Shown here: in pieces, positions 26,107 through 34,594 of the stretch | Layout of the letters: every line of letters starts with the position of its first letter | Position numbering within the stretch: position 1 is the stretch's first letter | Assembly (NCBI GenBank): GCA_026128865.1 | Contig: JAHCJE010000006.1 | Location: 1 to 49,503 of the forward strand | Length of the DNA stretch: 49,503 nucleotides | Direction: 5' to 3' | Origin: Phycisphaeraceae bacterium | GTDB lineage: Bacteria > Planctomycetota > Phycisphaerae > Phycisphaerales > UBA1924 | The notes under the pieces: model-generated | The model's database searches: none | What the model saw: the letters and a program-made list of their open reading frames with translations, nothing else | Told to the model about the DNA's origin: nothing | Translations under genes and position numbers: made by a program

Positions 26107-26165
26107 CTATCGGCTCAAGGCGCGGCTGGGCGATGGGGTGGTTCGGCGTCGTTCGGCTTATCGGC
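26107..26165 (-). promoter_or_regulatory. two sigma-28-like -10 boxes upstream of flbD
   Basis: On the minus strand GCCGATAG (26107-26114) and GCCGATAA (26158-26165, overlapping the flgE stop) match the sigma-28 -10 consensus GCCGATAA. Neither has a TAAA at the expected distance upstream, so both are weak. The nearer one would start RNA about 28 nt before flbD and could drive flbD-motA-motB. Confidence 0.25.
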
Positions 26166-27912
26166 CCATGACGAGGAGTTGCTGGACGAGTTCGTCGGCG
26201 GTGCGGATGACGCGAGACGCCGCGGCGTATCCGGTGGAAGAGAGGATGAGTTTGATGAACTCCTGGCCGAGATCGACGTTGGAGAGTTCGAGCGCGCCGC
26301 CGACGATGGAACCCGCGCCGAAGGTCGTGGGCGTCGTCAGGACCGGCTCGCCGCTGTTGGCGCCGGGGCGGAAGAGGTTCGAGCCGACGTCGACGAGGCC
26401 GGCGGCGTTGCTGAATGATGCGAGGACGACGCGGCCGAGGGGCCGGATGAGGCCGTTGCTGAACGAGCCGTAGATCGTGCCCTCGCGGTCGACGCTGAAG
26501 TCGGTGAGTGCGCCTGGCGCTCGACCGTCGCGATAGGTGGAGGCGATCTGGGATTGGTTACCAGCGAGCGCGGTGACGGACTCCTCTCCCTGCGAGAAGT
26601 GAATGTCGAAGGTGAGTGGTGTCACCGCCCCCGTGTTGTTGCGGTCGAGCCGGACCTGGACGGGGGCAGGATTGACGATCGCGCCGAAGGAATCGAAGGA
26701 CACGGTGCCGGTGGTGAGTCTGACGTCGCCATCGGTGTCTGCGGGCGATTCGACGTAATAGCGCCAGGTAGTGCCGATGTCGGTCTTGGCTTCAAGCACC
26801 ATCGTGAGAGTGGCGTCGATCTCTGAGCCGAGGGAGTCGTAGACGATGAAACTGGTCCGCTGGCTCTCGCCGGTTGCTTCGGCGAGTTTGGAGGGGGCGA
26901 AGGGGAGTGCTGCGAGCGTGCCGTCCTGGTTGAGGAGCCGCAGGCCGGAGGTGGGCATTTCGAGGTCGTTGGCGGTGCCCGTATTGCCGGAGACGACGAT
27001 GACGCCGTTCGCGGGGTCGAGCATCGCGCCCGCCGGAAGCCCGTCAGGGTTCATCAGTTCCGTGCGCAGGCCGAGGCCCGCGTTCAGGAACTCGAGGAAG
27101 TTCTGCACCGTTGTCGCCTGCGTGATCACGAGTTCGCGCACGGGCAGGGCCGCCCCGCCCTTGCGTGCACCGTTCAGTTGCAGCCGCTGGCCGTCGGCGA
27201 AGAGTGGCGTCCCGGAACCTGGCTGGGCCGGGTTCTCGATCTCGGTGAGCAGGCTGGCAAGATCTATCACGCTGCCAGGGAGCGCGGGGACGGTTGCTCC
27301 CGGGATAAGGGAGAACCCGCCCGAGTTGGAGGAAAGAAGTTCGATGATGGCGCCGCCGGTGGGAAGTTCCCCCGCGGCGTTGAGATTCCCCCCGAAACGA
27401 ACGTTGCTGGAGGCTTCGGCGATACTGCGTGTCCCAATGGGGATGTTCAGCCGTGTGAGTCCACCCTGCTGGACGTTGAAGCGATCGTCGACGCCGTAGC
27501 CGAGGAGGACGTCGCCGTCGATGGTAACGAGGTCGTTGTTCTCGTCCTGGCGGAACGCGCCGGAGCGCGTGTAGAAGCGTTCGCCTCCACGTTCGACGAT
27601 GAAGAAGCCCTCTCCTTCAACGGCCATGTCTCGCGCGTCGCCGGTGGCGGAGATGGAACCTTGCTTGAAGTCTCGGAGGGTGCCGCCGACGGATACGCCG
27701 AGGCCGATCTGGGTGGGGTTGACGCCGCCGGAATCCTCGGAGGGGGGCGCACCGGTGCGGATGTTCTGTTTGATCATATCGCTGAAGAGCAGGCGGGTGG
27801 CCTTGTAGCCGTTGGTGTTGACGTTGGCGATGTTGTTACCGACGACCTCGATCTGGCGTGCGTTCGCGTTCAGACCCGACAGGCCGGTGAATAGGGCGAT
27901 GGTCGATGACAT
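26158..27912 (-). CDS. flgE: flagellar hook protein FlgE
   Basis: 584 aa. N-terminal rod/hook signature: TGLSGLNANARQIEVVGNNIANVNTNGYK (start at residue 9), then the FlgE GARDMAVEGEGFFIVERGG loop at about 92-110 and a D1 domain with an inserted D2. The C-terminus holds the helix that packs into the D0 core (ELSNVDLGQEFIKLILSSTGYAAASRVI). The hook is the curved universal joint. Longer than the 402-aa enteric FlgE, as in many species with extra outer domains. Preceded by flgD and a TIGR02530-type gene, the common hook-module order. Confidence 0.96.
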   Translation of the reverse strand: MSSTIALFTGLSGLNANARQIEVVGNNIANVNTNGYKATRLLFSDMIKQNIRTGAPPSEDSGGVNPTQIGLGVSVGGTLRDFKQGSISATGDARDMAVEGEGFFIVERGGERFYTRSGAFRQDENNDLVTIDGDVLLGYGVDDRFNVQQGGLTRLNIPIGTRSIAEASSNVRFGGNLNAAGELPTGGAIIELLSSNSGGFSLIPGATVPALPGSVIDLASLLTEIENPAQPGSGTPLFADGQRLQLNGARKGGAALPVRELVITQATTVQNFLEFLNAGLGLRTELMNPDGLPAGAMLDPANGVIVVSGNTGTANDLEMPTSGLRLLNQDGTLAALPFAPSKLAEATGESQRTSFIVYDSLGSEIDATLTMVLEAKTDIGTTWRYYVESPADTDGDVRLTTGTVSFDSFGAIVNPAPVQVRLDRNNTGAVTPLTFDIHFSQGEESVTALAGNQSQIASTYRDGRAPGALTDFSVDREGTIYGSFSNGLIRPLGRVVLASFSNAAGLVDVGSNLFRPGANSGEPVLTTPTTFGAGSIVGGALELSNVDLGQEFIKLILSSTGYAAASRVIRTADELVQQLLVMGR

Positions 27913-27930
27913 GGCCGCTCTCCGAGGCGA

Positions 27931-28404
27931 TCAGGTGTTGCTCCGACTCTCTTCCAGCGCGCGAGCAAGGGAGGGTGCGATGCCGGGGCTGGGCACGAAA
28001 GACGCGACCCTCGGCACACCGGCCGCGCCGACTCGCACGACCGCGTCGATGCCGGTCAGAACGCCCTCAGCCTCGAGGTCCACCCCGCCCGTGATCGTGC
28101 GGCTGAGGACGTCGAGTTCGAGAGCCATGCCGTCGATGAGGACCAGCGCGCGGCTCGCGCCCTCGGCGTGGGCGCGGTCTGCGGCGACGGCAAGACGCTC
28201 GAGTTGCGACGGCGAGAGCTGCACGCCAGCGCCACGTGCGACCGTTACCTCCAGACCGGTCTGGAGTTCTCCCGATTGTGCGCTGGCGAGCAGCGCCGCG
28301 AACTCGCTGCCGGCACTCGGGGGCGCGCCGACCACATCCACATCGACAGGGAACGACGCCCCCGCGCCGAGTGTGCGCAGAATCTCCGTTCCGCTGCCGT
28401 TCAC
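27931..28404 (-). CDS. flagellar operon protein between flgD and flgE (TIGR02530-type)
   Basis: 157 aa from a GTG overlapping the flgD stop (GTGA). The middle LSPSQLERLAVAADRAHAEGASRALVLIDGMALELDVLSRTI (from residue 63) matches the family I know as TIGR02530, a small protein nearly always between flgD and flgE. Its role is not established; a hook-assembly role is inferred from position. The rest is low-complexity. Confidence 0.75.
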   Translation of the reverse strand: MNGSGTEILRTLGAGASFPVDVDVVGAPPSAGSEFAALLASAQSGELQTGLEVTVARGAGVQLSPSQLERLAVAADRAHAEGASRALVLIDGMALELDVLSRTITGGVDLEAEGVLTGIDAVVRVGAAGVPRVASFVPSPGIAPSLARALEESRSNT

Positions 28405-28829
28405 GCCGCCTTCTCGGAGGCATCGGCGAGCACTTCGTCCAGTCGCTTGACGGGGACTCGCTCGCCGGTGTCGAGCCTGAGCACGACGCCGGAGTCGGTG
28501 CGTGAGGCGGATCGCACGATGCCCTGCACGCGGGCGCCACTCTCGGACAGCCCGCTCACGTGCCGGCCGATCAGCGAGGCGCCGCTGACGAACTCGTTCT
28601 GCGTCACCAGCTGCCCCATCCGATCGGAGAGGTCCATGTCGGACTGAATCGAACGGATGGTAGAGAGTTGCTGCAGCAGCGCAGTGGTATCGTTGGGCTG
28701 GAGCGGATCCTGGTTCGCCAACTCGGTGAAGATGACCTTGAAGAACTGCTCGGGCGAGAGCGCACTGAGTCCGCCCCCCCCCGACGAGGACGTACCGATC
28801 GCGCCCGCCCCCGCGATGCTGGTGGACAT
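28401..28829 (-). CDS. flgD: hook-capping protein FlgD
   Basis: 142 aa. The conserved N-terminal domain is clear: FFKVIFTELANQDPLQPNDT at about 29-48, followed by QLSTIRSIQSDMDLSDRM and ASLIGRHVSG. FlgD caps the growing hook. It is short: the beta-sandwich is reduced to VQGIVRSASRTDSGVVLRLDTG and a tail. Gly17-Gly20 are encoded on a run of nine G (plus-strand C 28774-28782), so a slip there would truncate nearly the whole protein. Confidence 0.93.
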   Translation of the reverse strand: MSTSIAGAGAIGTSSSGGGGLSALSPEQFFKVIFTELANQDPLQPNDTTALLQQLSTIRSIQSDMDLSDRMGQLVTQNEFVSGASLIGRHVSGLSESGARVQGIVRSASRTDSGVVLRLDTGERVPVKRLDEVLADASEKAA

Positions 28830-28871
28830 CGGCGAGGCTCCGCAATGTTGCGCCCTGCGACGCGCGATCCG

Positions 28872-30197
28872 TCACGCGACCAGGTCGATCCTGATGGGAA
28901 CGGCGGCTCCGTCCACCGTCACGACGATCTCGGCTGAACCGTCGATCCACGACGGCCCGTCCGAACCCGCGCCATCCCTGGCGGCACCGTGGGTTGCCGG
29001 CGCGGCTCCCGCACCGACATCCGCGCCCGCGTCCCGCGGGTCGCTTCGACTGTGCCCCTCCGGGCCAGTCCCGGCCGCGCCGTCTCCACCGGCGCGATCA
29101 CTCTCGCCTCCGTCTTCGCTGGAAGGCTCGGCCCTCCCGTCAGGCAGGCGCTCCGCCGTCGGCTGCACAACCAGCCGATCGACGTGCAGACCCCGCGCCT
29201 CCAGCGCGGCCCGAAGCGACGACAAACCTGCCTCGAGCAACTCGCGTGCCACGCGTGTCGTCGGCTCCAGCTGGGCCGTCACGATCCCCTCTCGCACTCC
29301 CAGCGCGACTCGCACCATGCCGAGCGACTCCGGATGCAGACGGAGCACGATCTGGCCATCGCCGCGCCGGAGTGCGGCAGCGAGACCGCGCGCGAGTTGC
29401 GCCGTGAAAGCATCCGCTGGCGTGCCCTGCGGCGGCTGGCTATGTGCGGGTCGTGCTGTCTGCAGCGCGCCGCGCGCCTGCCCGCGGTCGGCACTCGTGC
29501 CGATCGCCATCAGCGTCCGGAGCGCGCCGGCTTCGCCGCCTTTGATGCCTCCGCCCGCCGCAACGCTCTGCGATGCCGGCGCTCCTGAGGCGTGCGATGG
29601 AACACGGCCCGTAGCGACGCGAGCAACCTCCTGGGGATTCACCGTCCCGGTCGCGATCTCTCTCGCTTCCCGGTGTGTTGCGAACTGAGGTGCACTACCT
29701 GTCTTGTCGCTCACCGCGGATTGCTGAGATGACGCTCCCGGATCCGACTGCCCACGCTCAGAACCAGCGGTAGAGTTCGATCTCATGTCCGTGGCCGGTC
29801 CGGCGCGCTCGTTCGGCTCCGCCTTCGCTGCACGGTGATCCTGCGTGCGAAGTGAGGAATCGCGAGCACCGGGGCGCTCGCCCGGTGACCGAAGTTCGGC
29901 CTGGGCTGCCTCGACGATGGGCTTTGTCCCGTTCGGCTCGGCAACGGGATCGAAGCGAGAGCGTGCGGCCTGTCGGGCGGCAAGCTCCTTCGCGAGACCG
30001 CCCGGTTCGGGGAGCGCACCGGCGGCGGTGTGGAGCGCAAAGTCCGCGCCGGATCGCACGGTCACCGGCACGCCCTGCGCGAACGCCCCGAGCAGAGCAT
30101 CGAATCCTGCATCCGTCGCCGGAAGCCGCGTCGGTTCTTCGGCGATCGCATGACCCGTCCGTTGCGGCGTACCGTGTGGTTGGGCAGCGATGTTCAA
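28872..30197 (-). CDS. fliK: hook-length control protein FliK
   Basis: 441 aa from a TTG that shares bases with the upstream stop (TTGA), matching the coupling seen across this cluster; the longer frame would be antiphase to the upstream gene. The first 270 residues are low-complexity Ala/Pro/Ser/Arg, as expected of the ruler. The C-terminal Flg_hook domain is clear: GLAAALRRGDGQIVLRLHPE, SLGMVRVALGVREGIVTAQL and LLEAGLSSLRAALEARGLHV. The tail is acidic and Gly-rich. FliK sets hook length and triggers the FlhB switch. Confidence 0.88.
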   Translation of the reverse strand: MNIAAQPHGTPQRTGHAIAEEPTRLPATDAGFDALLGAFAQGVPVTVRSGADFALHTAAGALPEPGGLAKELAARQAARSRFDPVAEPNGTKPIVEAAQAELRSPGERPGARDSSLRTQDHRAAKAEPNERAGPATDMRSNSTAGSERGQSDPGASSQQSAVSDKTGSAPQFATHREAREIATGTVNPQEVARVATGRVPSHASGAPASQSVAAGGGIKGGEAGALRTLMAIGTSADRGQARGALQTARPAHSQPPQGTPADAFTAQLARGLAAALRRGDGQIVLRLHPESLGMVRVALGVREGIVTAQLEPTTRVARELLEAGLSSLRAALEARGLHVDRLVVQPTAERLPDGRAEPSSEDGGESDRAGGDGAAGTGPEGHSRSDPRDAGADVGAGAAPATHGAARDGAGSDGPSWIDGSAEIVVTVDGAAVPIRIDLVA

Positions 30198-30898
30198 GGA
30201 CCGGTTCCTCCGGACGCCCGCGCAATGATGCCGTGCGTCCGGAGGCGTTCGAGCAAATCGGCTGCCAGGGCCGGGTCGTCGGCGACGAACTCGGCCATGA
30301 CCTTCGAGCGCGTGCGTGCGGGCATCGCGTCGAGGTAGGCGACGGCCTGGCTCTTTCCGTCGCCCCACCCGTTGATCGGGGCCGCCCCCCCGCCCCCGCC
30401 ACCGATCAACTCCATTAGAGCGGCCTTGGCGTCGGCGGGCTTCAGACCAGCGAGAACTGAGAGGGCTTTGCGGAACTGCTCGTCGCCTTCGAGGGCGACG
30501 ATGCGGTCGCGCATGGATTCGAAGGCCTCGCGTTCGGCGTCGAGTTCCGCCCGCCTCTGGTCGAGCATCCGCATCTCGCGCGCGACCATGGCTGCGACGG
30601 TGCGTGCCTCGTTGCGCATACGTTCGAGGCGCTGGCGCTGGGCCTCGTCGTCCTGGAAACGAAGGGCGATCGCGTCAGCAGATGAGGCGGGGACCGGCAG
30701 CGAGGCCTCGGTGACGCCTTGGGAGCGTTCGGCTCGTCGCGCGTCGCGCTCCTCCGGCAGTTCGCGCAGGACCTGCCGGACGCGCTCGATGGTCGCAGCA
30801 TCGACGCGGCCACTCCTCCAGAGCCACCCGGCGACGCCGAGAAGGGCGAACAGGTGCGCCACGGCCATGACCGAGAGGATCGTCCACGCTGTTCTCAT
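30194..30898 (-). CDS. MotE/FlbB-like coiled-coil membrane protein
   Basis: 234 aa. One N-terminal membrane helix (WTILSVMAVAHLFALLGVAGWLW), a long charged coiled coil (about 65-140) and a C-terminal domain like the MgtE N-terminal fold (AVAYLDAMPARTRSKVMAEFVADDPALAADLLERL), which also resembles the FliG middle region. This is the architecture of MotE/FlbB, a chaperone for MotC-type stators in epsilonproteobacteria and spirochaetes. It overlaps fliJ by 4 bp and is coupled to fliK. Stator or basal-body function is inferred. Confidence 0.75.
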   Translation of the reverse strand: MRTAWTILSVMAVAHLFALLGVAGWLWRSGRVDAATIERVRQVLRELPEERDARRAERSQGVTEASLPVPASSADAIALRFQDDEAQRQRLERMRNEARTVAAMVAREMRMLDQRRAELDAEREAFESMRDRIVALEGDEQFRKALSVLAGLKPADAKAALMELIGGGGGGAAPINGWGDGKSQAVAYLDAMPARTRSKVMAEFVADDPALAADLLERLRTHGIIARASGGTGP

Positions 30899-31365
30899 GG
30901 TTCAAACTCCAACGCGACGTTCCAGCCTTGGGCGGCTCGCGTGCCGATCTCGTCCACGAGAAGGAACTCGGCCTTTGCTCCGCTCCGCCTCCATTCCTCG
31001 TAGCGCCGCTCCCGGAGCAGTTCCATCGCGCGTCGGCGCTTCGTCGCCTCGATGAGGAGCGTGCGGGCCTGCTCGATGCGCTTCGTCAGGCCGGCGAGTT
31101 CGACGGCGGCGCGGGCGGCACGGGTGGCGAGTTCGCCCGCGGCGGCGGCCTGCATCCGCACCGCCCAGAGATCGACTCGCCCACCATCCGTGAGAGCGTC
31201 GCGCAGCACGCCCCGCTCGGCCCGCGAGGCACGCTGGCACTCACGGATCAACGACTCGAGGCGAAGCCGCTCGCGTTCGAGAACCGCCACGGCGCGCTGA
31301 CGCTCGCGTTCCTCGCGTTCACGCAGGACAAGCACGGGTTGCAGTTTGAAGACGAACGTTGCCAC
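30895..31365 (-). CDS. fliJ: flagellar export protein FliJ
   Basis: 156 aa, almost entirely charged coiled coil, with the FliJ start FVFKLQPVLVLREREERERQ. FliJ is the central stalk of the FliH-FliI ATPase and passes chaperones along. It follows fliI by 3 bp and overlaps the MotE-like gene (ATGA). The sequence is low in specificity, but position is decisive. Confidence 0.88.
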   Translation of the reverse strand: MATFVFKLQPVLVLREREERERQRAVAVLERERLRLESLIRECQRASRAERGVLRDALTDGGRVDLWAVRMQAAAAGELATRAARAAVELAGLTKRIEQARTLLIEATKRRRAMELLRERRYEEWRRSGAKAEFLLVDEIGTRAAQGWNVALEFEP

Positions 31366-31368
31366 GGG

Positions 31369-32769
31369 TTACCTCGACATCCCGACCGCGGTGTGCGCCG
31401 CGGGCGGGTTGCGCCCTGCAGGCATGGCCTTTCGCAGGTCTTCCCCGGCCCGCACCATGAGGCCGACCAGACGCTCTCTGGCTTTCTCGAACGTCCCACA
31501 TTCCGTCGAGGACTGGCAGAGGATCTCGTCGATCTCCTTGCGGCGTGCGATCGCGACGTCCGCTTCGGGATCGGAGCCGGAGGCGTACGCGCCGATCTGG
31601 ACGAGTTCCTCGACCTCGCGGTAGCGGGCGATGAGGCGGAGCGCCTGCCGGCGTGCCGCGACAAGCACCCCGTCGCAGACCTCATCGGCGACACGGCTGA
31701 CGGAGTCGAGCACGTCCACGGCGGGGTAGTGGCCTCGCTGCGCGAGTCGGCGGGACAGGATGATGTGGCCATCGAGGATGCCGCGCACCGCGTCGGAGAC
31801 CGGCTCGGTGAGGTCGTCGCCCTCGACGAGGACGGCGTAGAGGCCGGTGATCGAGCCGCCGCTCGACGTCGGCTCCGCCTCGACCGCGCCCGCACGTTCG
31901 AGCAACCGCGCCAGCGCAGCAAAGACACTCGGCGTGTAGCCTCGTGTCGCGGGCGGTTCGCCCGCGGAGAGGCCGACCTGACGGCAGGCGTGCGCGAAGC
32001 GCGTCACAGAGTCCATCATGAGCATGACGTCGCGCCCGCGGTCGCGGAAGAACTCGGCGGCGGCGCAGGCAGCCTTGGCGGCGCGGACGCGCATGACGGG
32101 CGACTCGTCGCCCGTGGCGACGACGACGACGGAGCGAGCGAGGCCGTCCGGACCGAGTGCGTTCTCGACGAAGTCGCGGACTTCGCGTCCTCGCTCGCCG
32201 ATGAGGGCGATGACGCTCACGTCGGCGGAGGTGAAGCGAGCGACTTGCCCGAGCAGAGTGCTCTTGCCGACACCCGGACCCGCAAAGACGCCCATGCGCT
32301 GACCCCGCCCGAGGGTTGCCATGAGGTCCACAACGCGCACGCCGGTGCAGATCGGTTCGCGGATCGGGCGACGTCGCATCGGCGCGACCGGGTCGGGGTC
32401 GAGGGGCTGGGGCGCGAGGTCGGCGACAAGCCCCTTGCCGTCGATGGGGCGACCGAGACCGTCCACGATGCGCCCGAGCATGTGCTCGCTCACGCCGATG
32501 GTCTGGGAGACCTGTTCGCCAACGACGCGGTCGCCGGGCCGAACGCCTGTGCATCCGGTGAGCAGCATGATGATGGATTGCTCTCGCGTGAAGCCGACGA
32601 CCTCGCCGGGAAGGACTCCGCTGTCGGTTCGGACGCAGACAAGGGAGCCGACGGGCATCGGGAGATCATCGACGAGCAAGGTGAGTCCGCGCAGGGAAGC
32701 GACTCGCCCGGAAACCCGGATGGCAGGCTCGCGGCGGACCACGTCGATCTGAGCTTCAAGGAGGCTCAC
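31369..32769 (-). CDS. fliI: flagellar export ATPase FliI
   Basis: 466 aa from a GTG inside the fliH stop (GTGA); a 40-residue upstream extension is antiphase to fliH. Walker A is AGPGVGKST at 163-171, with IGERGREVRDFVE after it, the Walker B MLMMDSVTRFAHACRQVGL, and YTPSVFAALARLLERAG. FliI is the hexameric F1-like ATPase that unfolds and delivers substrates to the gate. Full length, no missing residues seen. Confidence 0.97.
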   Translation of the reverse strand: MSLLEAQIDVVRREPAIRVSGRVASLRGLTLLVDDLPMPVGSLVCVRTDSGVLPGEVVGFTREQSIIMLLTGCTGVRPGDRVVGEQVSQTIGVSEHMLGRIVDGLGRPIDGKGLVADLAPQPLDPDPVAPMRRRPIREPICTGVRVVDLMATLGRGQRMGVFAGPGVGKSTLLGQVARFTSADVSVIALIGERGREVRDFVENALGPDGLARSVVVVATGDESPVMRVRAAKAACAAAEFFRDRGRDVMLMMDSVTRFAHACRQVGLSAGEPPATRGYTPSVFAALARLLERAGAVEAEPTSSGGSITGLYAVLVEGDDLTEPVSDAVRGILDGHIILSRRLAQRGHYPAVDVLDSVSRVADEVCDGVLVAARRQALRLIARYREVEELVQIGAYASGSDPEADVAIARRKEIDEILCQSSTECGTFEKARERLVGLMVRAGEDLRKAMPAGRNPPAAHTAVGMSR

Positions 32770-33497
32770 GCAACACGCTCCCGTGCGTCCTGAGGGCCTG
32801 ACTGGCCGGTCACGGCAGCGGCGATACGTTCGAGTTGCGCGTCGATGGAGGCGTCGATGATGCCGCCCCGGTCCGTTTCGAGAACGCACGAGCCGCGTCC
32901 GAGGGTTGGATCGGGACGAAGTTCGGCGTGCGCTGCGCCGCCGAACCGTTCCAGGAGCGCGGGCATGACGTCGCGGAGAACCGGGAGATCGTCGGGGTGC
33001 GCGGAGACGCGGAGACGCGAAGGCCGCGTGACGAGAACGAGCGCCTCGCGGACCTGCTCTGCTGCGACGGCGGGGTCAGTCTGTGCGACCCGCTTGGCGA
33101 CACGGCGGCCGATCTCGAGGGCGAGTTCGAGCACGTCGCGTTTGGCCTCGACGAGCATCGAGTCGCGGCGAGCCTCAAAGGCGTGCAGGGCGTCGGTCCA
33201 AGCGGTTTCGAGGGCGGCGAGACGGTGCTTCGACTCTTCGAACGCCTCGCGTCGGCCCTGCTCGCGTCCCTCGGCGAGGCCGCGCGCCAAGCCCTCAGCA
33301 CGTCCTTCCTCTGCGGCACGAGCGCGAATGTGCACGGCGTCGGCGTCGATACTCGCCCTCGCGTCGGCGATGATGCGTTCCGCCTCGGCGAGGGCGGCGT
33401 CTCGCATGAGACTCGCGCGCTGCGCAAGGTCGCCGAGGTTCATCGCGGCCGCCCGCGCAGCCATCGGCCCCGCCTGGTTGGCGCGAATCAGGGCCAT
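32766..33497 (-). CDS. fliH: flagellar export regulator FliH
   Basis: 243 aa: helical Ala/Arg/Glu-rich N-terminal two-thirds, including the Gly-repeat helix EGRAEGLARGLAEGREQGRR (FliH GxxxG pattern), then an ATPase-delta-like C-terminal domain with VSAHPDDLPVLRDVMPALLE and GRGSCVLETDRGGIIDASID. FliH tethers FliI and inhibits it. Preceded by fliG with a short gap; couples to fliI by overlap. Confidence 0.93.
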   Translation of the reverse strand: MALIRANQAGPMAARAAAMNLGDLAQRASLMRDAALAEAERIIADARASIDADAVHIRARAAEEGRAEGLARGLAEGREQGRREAFEESKHRLAALETAWTDALHAFEARRDSMLVEAKRDVLELALEIGRRVAKRVAQTDPAVAAEQVREALVLVTRPSRLRVSAHPDDLPVLRDVMPALLERFGGAAHAELRPDPTLGRGSCVLETDRGGIIDASIDAQLERIAAAVTGQSGPQDARERVA

Positions 33498-33521
33498 TCA
33501 ACGTACACTCCGCTGTTGTAC

Positions 33522-33552
33522 CACTCCGACACTTCGTCACTCATCACTCACA
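33522..33552. repeat. degenerate 8-bp-periodic array at the fliG-fliH junction
   Basis: CACTCCGA, CACTTCGT, CACTCAT (7 bp) and CACTCACA follow each other; on the minus strand the units read as AGTG-based octamers. It spans the fliG stop and the short gap to fliH. Similar octamer arrays lie at 44803-44842, 45824-45855 and 47753-47792. Confidence 0.55.
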
Positions 33553-34588
33553 CGACCATCTCCGCCTCGCCGCCGCGGCCCTGAATGAGCACCTCGCCCG
33601 CCTCTTCGAGTCGTCGGACGACGTCGACGATGCGCTGCTGCGCCGCTTCCACGTCGCTGACGCGTACGGGTCCCATGAACTCCATGTCCTCCTTGATGAG
33701 GGCGGCGGCACGTTGCGACATGTTGGTGAAGATCTTTTCCTGGAGTTCCGGGCTTGCTGTCTTGAGGGCGAGGGAAAGTTCGTCGTTGTCCACTTCCTTC
33801 AGGACGGCCTGGATGCCCTTGTCGTTCACGAGGAGGATGTCCTCGAACACGAACATGAGGCGGCGAATCTGCTCGACGAGGTCGGGATCCTCGGCTTCGA
33901 GGCCCTCCATGATCGACTTCTCCGTCGCGCGATCGGCGAGGTTGAGCACCTCGGCGACCGTGTCTACGCCACCGGCCTTCTCCATCGACTGCATGAGCAT
34001 GTTCGCCAGCCGGCTCTCGAGGCCACGTTCGACCTCCTTGATGACCTCCGGATTCGTCTGCTCCATGTTGGCGATGCGCTTCACGACCTCAAGCTGCTTC
34101 TGGAGGGGAAGTCCCGCGAGAATCTCGGCGGCTTTGTTGTGCCCGAGGTGGCAGAGGATGAGCGCGATGGTCTGGGGGTGCTCGTCCTGGATAAAGGTGA
34201 GGAGGTTCTCGCTCTCCGCCCGTTGCAGGAAGGAGAAGGGCGTCTTCTGCACCTGCGTCTGGATCTGCTGCACCATCCGATCCGCGTCCTTGGGATCGAG
34301 GGACTTGGAAAGGACGGCGCGGGCGTAGTCGACGTTGCCCTCGCGGGCGTACTGGCTGGCGATCGTCAGGCCGTAGAACTCCTCGACCACGCCGGCGATG
34401 AGTTCGGGCGGGGCGCGTCCGAGGCTGGCCAGTTCGCGCATGACCTCCTCGACGGCCTCCGGGGGCATCTTCGCGAGCACGACGCCGGCCCTCTCGGGTC
34501 CGACCGCGAGCAGGAGCACGGCAGCCTTCGTGATGCCGTCGAGTTCGTGGGGGGAACTCGGGAGTTTGTCGTGCGGTTTTCGCGGCAT
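33548..34588 (-). CDS. fliG: flagellar motor switch protein FliG
   Basis: 346 aa. N-, middle and C-terminal armadillo-like domains are all present: GITKAAVLLLAVGPERAGVVL, the EHPQTIALILCHLGHNKAAEIL middle motif at about 134-155, and the charged torque helix in FVFEDILLVNDKGIQAVLKEVD. FliG links the MS ring (FliF) to the stator. Starts 6 bp after fliF. Confidence 0.97.
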   Translation of the reverse strand: MPRKPHDKLPSSPHELDGITKAAVLLLAVGPERAGVVLAKMPPEAVEEVMRELASLGRAPPELIAGVVEEFYGLTIASQYAREGNVDYARAVLSKSLDPKDADRMVQQIQTQVQKTPFSFLQRAESENLLTFIQDEHPQTIALILCHLGHNKAAEILAGLPLQKQLEVVKRIANMEQTNPEVIKEVERGLESRLANMLMQSMEKAGGVDTVAEVLNLADRATEKSIMEGLEAEDPDLVEQIRRLMFVFEDILLVNDKGIQAVLKEVDNDELSLALKTASPELQEKIFTNMSQRAAALIKEDMEFMGPVRVSDVEAAQQRIVDVVRRLEEAGEVLIQGRGGEAEMVV

Positions 34589-34594
34589 CGCCGG

